Source: Clostridia bacterium
GTDB lineage: Bacteria > Bacillota > Clostridia > Christensenellales > Borkfalkiaceae
Direction: 5' to 3'
NCBI GenBank assembly: GCA_017397305.1
Contig: JAFQJB010000007.1
Coordinates: 62,001-126,000 of the forward strand
Length of the DNA: 64,000 nt
Below, piece after piece: positions 56,584 through 64,000 of the stretch. Position 1 is the stretch's first letter, and every line of letters begins with the position of its first letter. The position numbers were made by a program, and so were the translations under genes. The notes beneath the pieces are model-generated. The model saw only the letters and a program-made list of their open reading frames with translations, did no database searches and had not been told where the DNA came from.

Positions 56584-56592
56584 AGATGCTCC

Positions 56593-57675
56593 TTATTTTG
56601 TGATAGTAACTTTATTGAGTGCCCTAGGGCTATCGGGGTTGTTCCCTATTTCGCAAGACACTTTGCATGCAAACATTTGCGCAAAAATTGCAAACGCGAA
56701 CATACAAACTTCTTCGGGTGCGCCAAAATTAATGAATGCATCGTTGCATTTTTGGAATCTACCTTTAAGCACGCAATCGTTGGTAACCAAAAGAACGGGT
56801 GCGTTTAGGCTTATCATTTTTGCAATGCACTTGATTTGGTCATCACGCACAAGGTTTTGCATTTCTTCATCGCCGTTGTTGTTTGCGCAATATATGATAA
56901 CAGGTGTCTCTTCATTAACCATTGCCATTGGGCCGTGGTAAAAGTCACTCCCCGCATAACCTTTCATTTGGATATAGCACGTTTCTTGTAGTTTAAGCGA
57001 TGCTTCAAGCGCAATGGAATAGGTAAGTCCACGCGACAGAACAAAACCGCTTGACATTCCCTTGAATTTTTGTGCGTATTTTGTGGTGAGCGCATCAATT
57101 TCGGGGAAAAGATTTTCAATTTCTCTTTCCAAATTCTTTATGTAAAGCAGATTTTCCTTATGGTCGGATAATTCGGAGGCAAGCCACAACATAATGTAAA
57201 GCTGTGCGCTGAAAGTTTTTGTTGCAGCAACGCTCTTTTCTTCACCAGCCGAGCAATAAAGGTGGAACTTTGCCTCTCTTGCTAGCGGACTTGTCTTATC
57301 GTTAGTAACCGCAATGGTGATTGCACCTTGCTCGTTACCCTTTCTTATAACTTCCAAAACGTCAGCAGCCTTTCCACTTTGACTGCAACCGATAACTATA
57401 CTATTTGAATAGTTGATTTTGCCCCTATACAACGTAATTACGCTAGGTGCGGACAAACCAACGGTGTATTTGGAGTTAACTTCCAACAAATACTTAAAGT
57501 AAATCAAGGCATGGTCGCTGGTTCCACGTGCAGCGGCAACAAAGTTTGTTGCGTCGCTCGCTTTAATCGACTTTACAAGCCTTTGCATTTCCTCAAGATT
57601 TTCGCGCCTAATTTCACCGAAAATCCTTGGCGTTTCATTAATTTCTTTCCACATCAACGTTTCTTTATAATTCAT
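56593..57675 (-). CDS. SIS-domain sugar isomerase/deaminase (NagB-II/AgaS-like)
   Basis: A 360-aa protein with two SIS domains, like the isomerase half of GlmS without its glutaminase half. GCSQSGKAADVLE, EKSVAATKTFSAQL, ALEASLKLQE and the C-terminal NPDSPRALNKVTIT are the landmarks of type II glucosamine-6-phosphate deaminases and related AgaS or deglycase enzymes. It would release ammonia from an amino-sugar phosphate to give a ketose phosphate. It lies between the kinase and CBM9-like genes. Confidence 0.87.
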   Translation of the reverse strand: MNYKETLMWKEINETPRIFGEIRRENLEEMQRLVKSIKASDATNFVAAARGTSDHALIYFKYLLEVNSKYTVGLSAPSVITLYRGKINYSNSIVIGCSQSGKAADVLEVIRKGNEQGAITIAVTNDKTSPLAREAKFHLYCSAGEEKSVAATKTFSAQLYIMLWLASELSDHKENLLYIKNLEREIENLFPEIDALTTKYAQKFKGMSSGFVLSRGLTYSIALEASLKLQETCYIQMKGYAGSDFYHGPMAMVNEETPVIIYCANNNGDEEMQNLVRDDQIKCIAKMISLNAPVLLVTNDCVLKGRFQKCNDAFINFGAPEEVCMFAFAIFAQMFACKVSCEIGNNPDSPRALNKVTITK

Positions 57676-57732
57676 ATTCTTTCTCCTAACGTAATTGTAA
57701 CATCAAACGCCAATTTTGTCAATAGCAAATTG

Positions 57733-59094
57733 TCAATTTATGTCGACGAGCGATGCGGCTGCAATCGACTGACCAACCCTTTTCATCCATTCGTTCGGCA
57801 TGGTTAAATTTATATTGCTAAATTCAGGAAATTCTTCCTTTAACACTTGTTTTGCTTTTTCAATGATAATGTCGCCACCCTTTCCGCTGGTAACTCTACC
57901 CAAAAGTAAAAGGTGCTTTATATCGTAAAATTCGGCATAGTAAGGTATGCAATACCCCAAATAAACTCCAATATCTTGATAAATTTGTCTTGCGAGCGGG
58001 CTGTCTTCTTTCATAAGGTCTTGGATAGCGACAAGTTTTTCTGCAGGTGTAGAACCCTCTTTGAACTTATATCCCGCGCTTTCGGCAAGTTTGATTACAC
58101 CGTCTTGTGAAAAATACTTAACACCACAGCCATAGTCACCGCTCCATTCGTCAACCATTGCGTTTTCGTTAAAATCCACGGGGACGAACGCAACTTCGGA
58201 CAACCAGCCGTTAAGTAGCCCTTTATCGTTAATGTATCCTACCGCTTCGCTTGTGCCCATTGCAATACCTAAAACGCAAGTATCTTTTAGGTCAAGTGCA
58301 CCCGCAAGTGCGGTTACGTCACCGTCGTTTGCGACCTCTATCGGCGCACCGATTTCTTTTGCTACGTTAAGATACATCGGTTGAACGTGCTCTTTATGGT
58401 CTTCTTTGGGAACTTTCATAAATAGCGACGCGACCATAATCTTATTGTTTACGTAAACACCCGCACTTGAAACGCCAATCGCGTCCACCCTTGGCATCTT
58501 TGATGCGGCAGTTTTCATTGCGGTAAGGATTTCAGCATAGTGGTAATTATAGTCTTCTTGCTTTTTGGGGTGCCAAATAACTTCTTCACTATAAACCACT
58601 TCTCCGTCTATAACGGCGCTCACCTTTCTATCGCTTCCACCCGCGTCAAATCCTATTCTACAGCCGTTAAGATGTCCACCAATTTTAACTTGACAAGGCT
58701 TATCAGTGGGAAACTCTTCCCCCTCACAATATATAACTTCAAACGGCTTTTCGTATACCGTTTGCATAAAATCAACGTCGAAAGCACGTTTTCCGCCGAG
58801 CGAATATTCTTGCTTTAGTTTTTCAAAAATATCTTTATCGCCCTTGATGAAGATTTTATAGCCCCCCGCAATCCAGAGCATAGACTTAACAATTCTTTCA
58901 ACCATTTTATAGTTGACGTCAAATTTGTCCTTTTTTGCAAATATGTCTATATGTTTTATATAATTATACCCGTCGTTACGCTCTACGCATAAGGATAAAA
59001 TTTTACTTTCACTATGAGTAACTTTTTCGCGAAAATCTCTTAGTTGCATACTGATTGGGTTAAAATTGTTGTCAAATTTAGGTATAAACTTCAT
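57733..59094 (-). CDS. ROK-type sugar kinase-like protein
   Basis: A 453-aa protein with an N-terminal extension of about 145 residues before the actin-like kinase fold. GFDAGGSDRKVSAV is phosphate 1, GVSSAGVYV and EVANDGDVTALAGAL are the middle motifs and GIAMGTSEAVGYI is phosphate 2. The ROK zinc-binding CXCGXXGC is not visible. Together with the SIS enzyme a pathway amino sugar to sugar-6-phosphate to ketose phosphate is plausible. A TATAAT element lies about 30 bases upstream, and AGGAGAG precedes the ATG. The extension is unexplained. Confidence 0.82.
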   Translation of the reverse strand: MKFIPKFDNNFNPISMQLRDFREKVTHSESKILSLCVERNDGYNYIKHIDIFAKKDKFDVNYKMVERIVKSMLWIAGGYKIFIKGDKDIFEKLKQEYSLGGKRAFDVDFMQTVYEKPFEVIYCEGEEFPTDKPCQVKIGGHLNGCRIGFDAGGSDRKVSAVIDGEVVYSEEVIWHPKKQEDYNYHYAEILTAMKTAASKMPRVDAIGVSSAGVYVNNKIMVASLFMKVPKEDHKEHVQPMYLNVAKEIGAPIEVANDGDVTALAGALDLKDTCVLGIAMGTSEAVGYINDKGLLNGWLSEVAFVPVDFNENAMVDEWSGDYGCGVKYFSQDGVIKLAESAGYKFKEGSTPAEKLVAIQDLMKEDSPLARQIYQDIGVYLGYCIPYYAEFYDIKHLLLLGRVTSGKGGDIIIEKAKQVLKEEFPEFSNINLTMPNEWMKRVGQSIAAASLVDIN

Positions 59095-59194
59095 AATAAC
59101 TCTCCTTTTTATACATTATACACCATATAAAGAGGGGTGCATTTATAAAATGTTAACGAGTATTTATAAAAAAGGACACAAATATGTTTTTTGC

Positions 59195-59223
59195 TTGATT
59201 TAAAATTAATTTTAGTATATTAT
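59195..59223 (+). promoter_or_regulatory. Promoter of first AraC regulator, very close to its start
   Basis: TTGATT (59195-59200), 17-bp spacer, TATTAT (59218-59223). The ATG at 59230 is only six bases after the -10, so the mRNA could be leaderless. Confidence 0.5.
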
Positions 59224-59229
59224 TTAGGT

Positions 59230-60129
59230 ATGAAGTTACACGAAGGAAAATATGTAAAAACCGAACTTAGTTGTCCTATTAACGTGAGCGGTATTTATAC
59301 CGTGCACTATTTTAAGTATGGCAGAAATTTCCGTTTCCCTGGCGAAAAGCACGACTTTTGGGAAATGGTTTTTATTGATAGTGGCTCGGCAAATATTATT
59401 GCTGGGGATAAATGCATAAAGTTAAAGCAAGGCGAGGCGTATTTTCATAAACCTAACGAAGTACACAATATATACACCGACGATGAGTTTGCAAACTCTG
59501 CAATCATATCTTTTGAGTGCAAAAGCCGTGCACTAAAACTATTATCGGGAAAAGTTCATACCCTCAGCGAGTTTGAAAAAGACCTACTAAATAAAATAGT
59601 TAAGGAAGCAAAAATAAGTTACGATTATAAACTTAACGATTTATATCTTGAAAAAATGACAAAGCGTAACAATGCAAGTTTCGGTGGCGAGCAAATCATT
59701 AAAAACTGCATCGAACTGCTTATCGTTTCTATTTTACGCAATATGGAAAGCAAAGATAAAACCGACTCTCTTGGGCTTTCGGTCACCACCGATAAAATCG
59801 TTGAAGGGGTCGTAAAAGTGCTTAGCGACACCCTAGAGCAAGCAAAATCAATCAATCTTGACGAACTTTCTTTTAAGCTTGGTTTTTCAAAAAGTTATAT
59901 AAAAGCGCAGTTTAAGAAAAAAACTGGATACTCTGTTATTCAATACTTTATTACCCTCAAAATCGAAAAGGCAAAAATGCTTTTAAGTCAAAACAAATAC
60001 CCGATAAGTGAGATTGCCGACCTTTTGGGTTTTAGTTCGGTATTTTATTTTAGTAGGCAATTTAAGATTCACACCGATATGTCCCCTAGCGAATATATAA
60101 ACTCTATAAAAGCAGATAACGTTTTATAA
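59230..60129 (+). CDS. AraC-family transcriptional regulator
   Basis: A 299-aa regulator with an N-terminal cupin sensor (about 20-100, EKHDFWEMVFIDSG and GEAYFHKPNEVHNI) and a C-terminal double helix-turn-helix (about 200-295: LDELSFKLGFSKSYIKAQFKKKTG and ISEIADLLGFSSVFYFSRQFK). It is divergent from the kinase/SIS/CBM9-like operon and probably controls it in response to a sugar. I start at 59230 so that the cupin is complete; no Shine-Dalgarno sequence is seen. Confidence 0.88.
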   Translation: MKLHEGKYVKTELSCPINVSGIYTVHYFKYGRNFRFPGEKHDFWEMVFIDSGSANIIAGDKCIKLKQGEAYFHKPNEVHNIYTDDEFANSAIISFECKSRALKLLSGKVHTLSEFEKDLLNKIVKEAKISYDYKLNDLYLEKMTKRNNASFGGEQIIKNCIELLIVSILRNMESKDKTDSLGLSVTTDKIVEGVVKVLSDTLEQAKSINLDELSFKLGFSKSYIKAQFKKKTGYSVIQYFITLKIEKAKMLLSQNKYPISEIADLLGFSSVFYFSRQFKIHTDMSPSEYINSIKADNVL

Positions 60130-60160
60130 AAATCCCGCATTTGCGGGATTTTGGCTTTTT
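60129..60160 (+). terminator. Terminator between the two AraC genes
   Basis: An 11-bp stem (60129-60139 with 60142-60152) followed by a T run. Confidence 0.75.
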
Positions 60161-60183
60161 TAACGCACATTTTGTACTATTAT

Positions 60184-60211
60184 TTGACTTTTTTTGTTTT
60201 TATGATATAAT
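60184..60211 (+). promoter_or_regulatory. Promoter of the second AraC gene
   Basis: TTGACT (60184-60189), 16-bp spacer, TATAAT (60206-60211), with GAGGTG before the ATG. Confidence 0.75.
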
Positions 60212-60227
60212 TTTATCGAGGTGAATT

Positions 60228-61013
60228 ATGAGCGAAATTATATCTTGCAGTTTTGAGATTGGTAACGAGTGCACTTTTTATTCTTCTTGGCAAGGAAAAA
60301 ACTTAATTCTTCCCCACTCTAAGCTTTACTTTTTACTCGACGGGGAAATATTCATCGAGGTTAACGGAAAATCTTTTATTGCAAAAAAGAACGATTTAGT
60401 TTTAATTCCCGCTAACGTCGTTCACTCTTGCTCGCTAACCGATATTAAATATATGAAAAAAGACTGGTGTCACTTCAGTATGAAAAAGGGAAACAAGGAC
60501 TTTTTTGAAGACCTTAAATTCCCCTATATCATTACCGTCAAAGACGTTGATTACGTGAAATCGCTTTTTAGCCAATTATTTTCCTTTCAAAGCACCAAAT
60601 CGCTTGAAAAAGATATAATGTCGTCGGCAGTAATTTGCAAGATTGTGTCTTACTTTTTGCAAAATTGTTCAGTTGAAATTATTGAAGCACAAAAGGACGA
60701 AATTGACGATTGTATAAATTATATAAAAGAAAATTACACCGAGGAAATAACCGCGATTAAACTTGCTGAAATTGCAAACTATTCGCTAAATTATTTTATC
60801 AAAAAGTTTAAGCAAAAAACGGGTACGACGCCTATAAAATTTATTAACACTGTAAGACTTAACGCGGTTTGCCAACTACTTAAAGATACAGACCTTACAA
60901 TTAATGAAATTATGCATAAAACAGGCTTTTTGGACCAAGCGTACTTTGCAAAATTATTCAAAAAAAATATTGGCTATTCCCCTATGAAATTTAGAAAATT
61001 ACAATCAAACTAA
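60228..61013 (+). CDS. AraC-family transcriptional regulator
   Basis: A 261-aa regulator with a cupin-like sensor (LYFLLDGEIFIEVNGKSF, LVLIPANVVHSC) and a C-terminal double HTH (TAIKLAEIANYSLNYFIKKFKQKTG, INEIMHKTGFLDQAYFAKLFK). It is monocistronic, with promoter and terminators of its own. It may act on the same sugar locus or on one outside the window. Confidence 0.88.
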   Translation: MSEIISCSFEIGNECTFYSSWQGKNLILPHSKLYFLLDGEIFIEVNGKSFIAKKNDLVLIPANVVHSCSLTDIKYMKKDWCHFSMKKGNKDFFEDLKFPYIITVKDVDYVKSLFSQLFSFQSTKSLEKDIMSSAVICKIVSYFLQNCSVEIIEAQKDEIDDCINYIKENYTEEITAIKLAEIANYSLNYFIKKFKQKTGTTPIKFINTVRLNAVCQLLKDTDLTINEIMHKTGFLDQAYFAKLFKKNIGYSPMKFRKLQSN

Positions 61014-61020
61014 AATTAAA

Positions 61021-61045
61021 CCCCACGATTTTTCGTGGGGTTTTT
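61021..61045. terminator. Bidirectional terminator between the second AraC gene and the YitT gene
   Basis: A perfect 8-bp GC-rich stem (61021-61028 with 61033-61040) followed by TTTTT. Confidence 0.8.
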
Positions 61046-61048
61046 ATT

Positions 61049-61945
61049 TTATCCTATCTTGTGGAAACCTTTTCCGTAAACTTCGTTTGCATCACAAACG
61101 ATTACGAATGCGTTTTCATCCAGTTCTTTAACGGACGATTTTAAAAAGGAAATTTGCTTGTTTTTAACACACGTCATGAGCACACCTTTGGGTTGTTTTG
61201 AATACATTCCCTCGCCTTCAATAAATGTCACACCACGCGGGCTATGCGAGATTAAAAAGTCTGCAATCATTTCCGCTTTTGTGGTTATAATATAGCAAAG
61301 CTTTGCGTGACCAAAGCCCATAACGATAAGGTCGCTTACCTTTGCACTTACGAATATCAAGATTAGAGCATACAAAATGTTCGGCAAGTTGTCCGCAATA
61401 CAGAACGCACCTAATATTACCACCGCGCCGTCGAAAATCGCAACGTGAGTTGCTATCGTTCCAAGTGGCAACAAACCATGCGTTAAGCGCCCTAACAGCT
61501 CAGTACCGCCACTTGACGTCTCATATTTAATGAATAAACCGATACCGATACCTTGCAAAATTCCACCGTAAAGTGAAGCCAAAATGGGATTACCGTCCTT
61601 AAAACCGGTTAGCATTTTCATCATAAACTCGTTATCGTTTGGAATTATCCAATCCCAAAATTCGGTCGCTAAACTTAGGCAGGCGGTGGTGATAAAACAT
61701 CTAACGATAAACTTCCACCCCATTTTCTTAAAGCCAAAAATTAGAATAGGAACGTTTAAGGCAATAATGAAGATACCAGTTGGCAATTTTGTTAATATAT
61801 GTATTAGTGACGCAGCACCTGACACCCCGCCACCGACGATTGAGTGTGGTATCAAAAATGCTTCAAGGCTTAGTGCATATGACAAGCACCCTAAAACCAT
61901 AAAGGAATATCTTTTTATTTCGGAAAGCAATTTCTTTTTATTCAT
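61049..61945 (-). CDS. YitT family membrane protein (DUF161/DUF2179)
   Basis: A 298-aa protein with five to six membrane helices (about residues 12-195; GGGVSGAASLIHI and SSGGTELLGRL are family segments) and a C-terminal cytosolic DUF2179 domain (about 215-298). YitT proteins are common in Firmicutes in several copies; their function is unsettled. The gene has its own promoter and faces the AraC gene. Confidence 0.92.
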   Translation of the reverse strand: MNKKKLLSEIKRYSFMVLGCLSYALSLEAFLIPHSIVGGGVSGAASLIHILTKLPTGIFIIALNVPILIFGFKKMGWKFIVRCFITTACLSLATEFWDWIIPNDNEFMMKMLTGFKDGNPILASLYGGILQGIGIGLFIKYETSSGGTELLGRLTHGLLPLGTIATHVAIFDGAVVILGAFCIADNLPNILYALILIFVSAKVSDLIVMGFGHAKLCYIITTKAEMIADFLISHSPRGVTFIEGEGMYSKQPKGVLMTCVKNKQISFLKSSVKELDENAFVIVCDANEVYGKGFHKIG

Positions 61946-61965
61946 ATTATCCTCCGTACCTATTG

Positions 61966-61994
61966 ATTATAACAAATACGACAAAATATGTAAA
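61966..61994 (-). promoter_or_regulatory. Promoter of the YitT gene
   Basis: Minus-strand TTTACA (61994-61989), 17-bp spacer, TATAAT (61971-61966); AGG follows before the ATG. Confidence 0.7.
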
Positions 61995-62030
61995 TCTATT
62001 TTACAACATATTTATTGATAAATCGAATAA

Positions 62031-62058
62031 AAAACCCCGCAAAATTTGCGGGGTTTTG
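62031..62058 (-). terminator. Terminator after the hydrogenase gene
   Basis: A 10-bp or longer stem (62031-62040 with 62048-62057) with Ts on the minus strand, just before the YitT promoter. Confidence 0.8.
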
Positions 62059-62064
62059 ATTTTA

Positions 62065-63768
62065 TTATTTCTTTTTGGGAGAATAAGAGGTGTGCAACAA
62101 TTCGTGTGCCTTATGACCGCCGATTTCACCGATATAGTTATCGTAAAGTGATTTAACGGTCATGTTTTCATGACTCTTTCTCTTTCTCATAGAAGCATCG
62201 TCATCATATAAGCCTTTTGCACGGAGACCCTTATAGTCCTCAGCCGAACGAGTGAACGCATCAACGAACGGTTGACCGCCACCGTTAATGCAACCGCCGG
62301 GGCAACTCATGATTTCAATAAATTGATAATCAGCCTCGCCTGCTTTAACTTTGTCGCAAAGTGATGCGGCATTTTTAAGACCACTAACAACCGCAACTTT
62401 AACTGCTACGTCGCCAGCTTTATAGGTTGCCTCCTTAACGCCTTGCATACCACGAACTTCCTTGAATTCAACGTTCTCAAGTTTTTTGCCCGATATGGTT
62501 TCAACAGCCGTACGGAGAGCCGCTTCCATAACACCGCCAGATGCACCGAAGATGACGCCAGCACCAGTGTATTCTACACCGGGGTTATCAGCAAGACCAT
62601 CTTCTAAATGCTTAAAGCTGATACCAGATTCGTTAATCATACGAATAACTTCTTGGGTTGAAAGAACAAAGTCAACGTTTCCGTCGAATTTTTCAAGTTT
62701 TGCTTCGTCCTTTTTAGCTGAACACGGCATGATTGCAACGTGAACGTGCTTTTTCTCACCCTTATAGGAATCTTTAACCAAAGATGCAAGCATTTGCATA
62801 GGTGAACGACAAGAAGAAATGTTCGGCAATAATTCGGGATACTTTTCTTCAGCGAAGGTTATCCATGCGGGACAACAAGAAGTGAACATGGGAAGTTTTA
62901 CACCTTCTTTTACCCTTTCGATAAGTTCGTGCGATTCTTCCATAATGCAAAGGTCAGCACCAATGTTTGTATCGTAAATTTTATCAAATCCCATTTCACG
63001 AAGAGCGGTTACGAGTTTACCCATAACGTTTTCGCCTTCGTTAAGCCCCAATTCTTTGCTCAAACCAACTCTTACTGCGGGAGCAATTTGAACGGAAACT
63101 TCAACGTCGGGATTGCCGATAGCCTTCCAAACTGCGTCGGCATCGTCACGAATGGTGATAGCACCAGTCGGGCAAACTGCAGCACATTGACCACAGCCAA
63201 CGCAAGGTGAAGTGGTTATATCTTTATCGAATGCGGTTGCAATCTTCATTTTTGAGCCACGGAAAGCATAGTCGATTGCACCAACACCTTGAACTTCGTT
63301 ACACATTCTTACGCATTTACCGCAAAGAATACATTTTGAAGGTGTTCTAACGATGCAGTTTGAAGATTTATCTTGCTTCATATCCGCATAGTTGTTGGGG
63401 AATCTTACGCCTTCGATGTTAAATCTATGTGCGAACTCTTGCAATCTGCACTTACCGCTCATTTGACAGGTTGTACAATCTCTGCAGTGGTTAGCAAGCA
63501 AAAGTTCCAATATCATTTTTCTATATTTACGGAGTTTTGCTGTGTTGGTTTTAACAATCATACCCGCTCTAGGAATGGTTGAGCAAGCCGCGTCAAACCT
63601 ACCGCGTTCGTCTTCGAACATACACATTCTGCATGCGCCGTAAATAGAAAGTTCAGGGTCATAACAGAAAGCGGGAATTTCAATACCAACTTTTCTTGCA
63701 ACTTCGAGGACGTTCTTTTCTCCGTCGATTTCGGCTTTAATGCCGTCAATAATCATATATTCACTCAT
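62065..63768 (-). CDS. [FeFe] hydrogenase, NADH-dependent multimeric type (HydA/HndD)
   Basis: A 567-aa hydrogenase. An N-terminal [2Fe-2S] ferredoxin domain (CRMCMFE) is followed by a His-Cys3 cluster site (HCRDCTTCQMSGKCRLQEF) and two [4Fe-4S] sites (CILCGKCVRMC, CVGCGQCAAVCP). The H-cluster motifs are TSCCPAWITF, MPCSAKKDE and MSCPGGCINGGGQP. A C-terminal small-subunit segment (MRKRKSHENMTVKSLYDNYIG) ends the protein. It evolves or bifurcates H2 with NAD(P)H and ferredoxin in the cytosol. AAGGAGG and the stop of its partner gene overlap its upstream region. Confidence 0.96.
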   Translation of the reverse strand: MSEYMIIDGIKAEIDGEKNVLEVARKVGIEIPAFCYDPELSIYGACRMCMFEDERGRFDAACSTIPRAGMIVKTNTAKLRKYRKMILELLLANHCRDCTTCQMSGKCRLQEFAHRFNIEGVRFPNNYADMKQDKSSNCIVRTPSKCILCGKCVRMCNEVQGVGAIDYAFRGSKMKIATAFDKDITTSPCVGCGQCAAVCPTGAITIRDDADAVWKAIGNPDVEVSVQIAPAVRVGLSKELGLNEGENVMGKLVTALREMGFDKIYDTNIGADLCIMEESHELIERVKEGVKLPMFTSCCPAWITFAEEKYPELLPNISSCRSPMQMLASLVKDSYKGEKKHVHVAIMPCSAKKDEAKLEKFDGNVDFVLSTQEVIRMINESGISFKHLEDGLADNPGVEYTGAGVIFGASGGVMEAALRTAVETISGKKLENVEFKEVRGMQGVKEATYKAGDVAVKVAVVSGLKNAASLCDKVKAGEADYQFIEIMSCPGGCINGGGQPFVDAFTRSAEDYKGLRAKGLYDDDASMRKRKSHENMTVKSLYDNYIGEIGGHKAHELLHTSYSPKKK

Positions 63769-63769
63769 A

Positions 63770-64000
63770 TTAAACCTCCTTTATTGCCTTGAACGCACAG
63801 TTAGAGATACATGCACCGCACTTGATACACTTCTTTTGGTCGATAACAAACGGCTTTTTAATTTCACCGCTAATTGCGTTAACAGGACAATTCCTTGCAC
63901 ATTTAGAGCAACCCTTGCAAAGTTCGGGGTCGATAACGATAGTCTTCAATTTTTGGCAAGCACCTGCGGGGCACTTCTTATCGTAAATGTGTGCTCTATA
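63770..64000 (-). CDS. NuoF/HydB-like hydrogenase flavoprotein subunit, C-terminal part
   Basis: The last 76 codons of a gene that runs off the window. The peptide has the Cys-rich CPAGAC segment and two [4Fe-4S] motifs, CKGCSKCARNCP and CIKCGACISNC, the C-terminal ferredoxin domain of HydB/HndC-type NADH subunits. It ends one base before the hydrogenase start codon. It would feed electrons between NADH and the hydrogenase. Confidence 0.9.
   Translation of the reverse strand, partial: YRAHIYDKKCPAGACQKLKTIVIDPELCKGCSKCARNCPVNAISGEIKKPFVIDQKKCIKCGACISNCAFKAIKEV

Overview
The window is a 64 kb piece of a low-GC, AT-rich bacterial chromosome that looks like an anaerobic, spore-forming or spore-derived member of the Clostridia. 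The sequence evidence is a SigH-type sigma factor, CwlD, a 29-codon SpoVM gene beside rpe and rsgA, an NADH-type [FeFe] hydrogenase, a Trp T-box, and Firmicutes gene orders such as yicC-gmk-rpoZ-priA-def-fmt-rsmB-rlmN-rsgA-rpe and mrnC-rlmB-sigH-dnaX-ybaB-recR. An uncultured Christensenellales-like lineage is my guess, not something the sequence proves. Coding density is high, most genes are on the minus strand, and I see no rRNA, CRISPR array, insertion sequence or prophage.

Region by region: 1-1.0 kb is the 3' end of a P-type cation ATPase. 1.0-4.2 kb has acpP, trpB2 with its Trp T-box leader, and a sugar isomerase/epimerase. 4.2-5.8 kb has a small AT-rich unknown gene, tRNA-Ser(UGA), a dCMP deaminase and nrdR. 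5.9-11.5 kb has a DUF1294-like protein and the rhaB-tyrS-yigZ-recX-nnr operon. 11.6-15.4 kb has minE, minD, a divergent MreB-like protein and Ppx/GppA. 15.6-16.4 kb is a pair of half-size TauE/SafE permease genes. 16.5-20.9 kb (plus strand) has a very large predicted envelope lipoprotein with a C-terminal membrane anchor, then a murG homologue. 21-22.2 kb has a 59-codon gene divergent from a WYL-domain regulator.

22.2-27.5 kb is the mrnC-rlmB-sigH-dnaX-ybaB-recR-gpsA operon. 27.5-28.5 kb has cwlD and, upstream of it, a cluster of DnaA-box-like sequences. 28.5-34.4 kb runs rlmD, a small membrane protein, a J-like protein, a DUF5685-like protein, trpS and thrC. 34.5-39.5 kb has a small P-loop protein, an aminotransferase, prfA, a yqhQ-prmC fusion and rpmE. 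39.6-40.7 kb is a dehydrogenase-like protein without the catalytic zinc ligands. 40.7-50 kb is the large translation and DNA-restart cluster from spoVM to yicC, followed by ligA and pcrA to 54.2 kb. 54.3-56 kb (plus) has an SDR and a pyridoxamine kinase. 56-61 kb is a likely amino-sugar locus (CBM9-like protein, SIS-domain enzyme, ROK kinase) facing two AraC regulators. 61-64 kb has a YitT protein, the hydrogenase and the end of its NuoF-like partner.

Most of the window is housekeeping: translation (tyrS, trpS, prfA, prmC, fmt, def, rsmB, rlmN, rlmB, rlmD, rsgA), DNA replication and repair (dnaX, recR, ligA, pcrA, priA, recX), and envelope or division control (minDE, MreB-like, murG, cwlD). 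The less ordinary parts are the 1087-aa lipoprotein, the DUF5685/J-like/membrane trio, the DnaA-box cluster, the T-box, the micro-genes spoVM and the 59-codon ORF, and several terminator-like hairpins placed just upstream of start codons.
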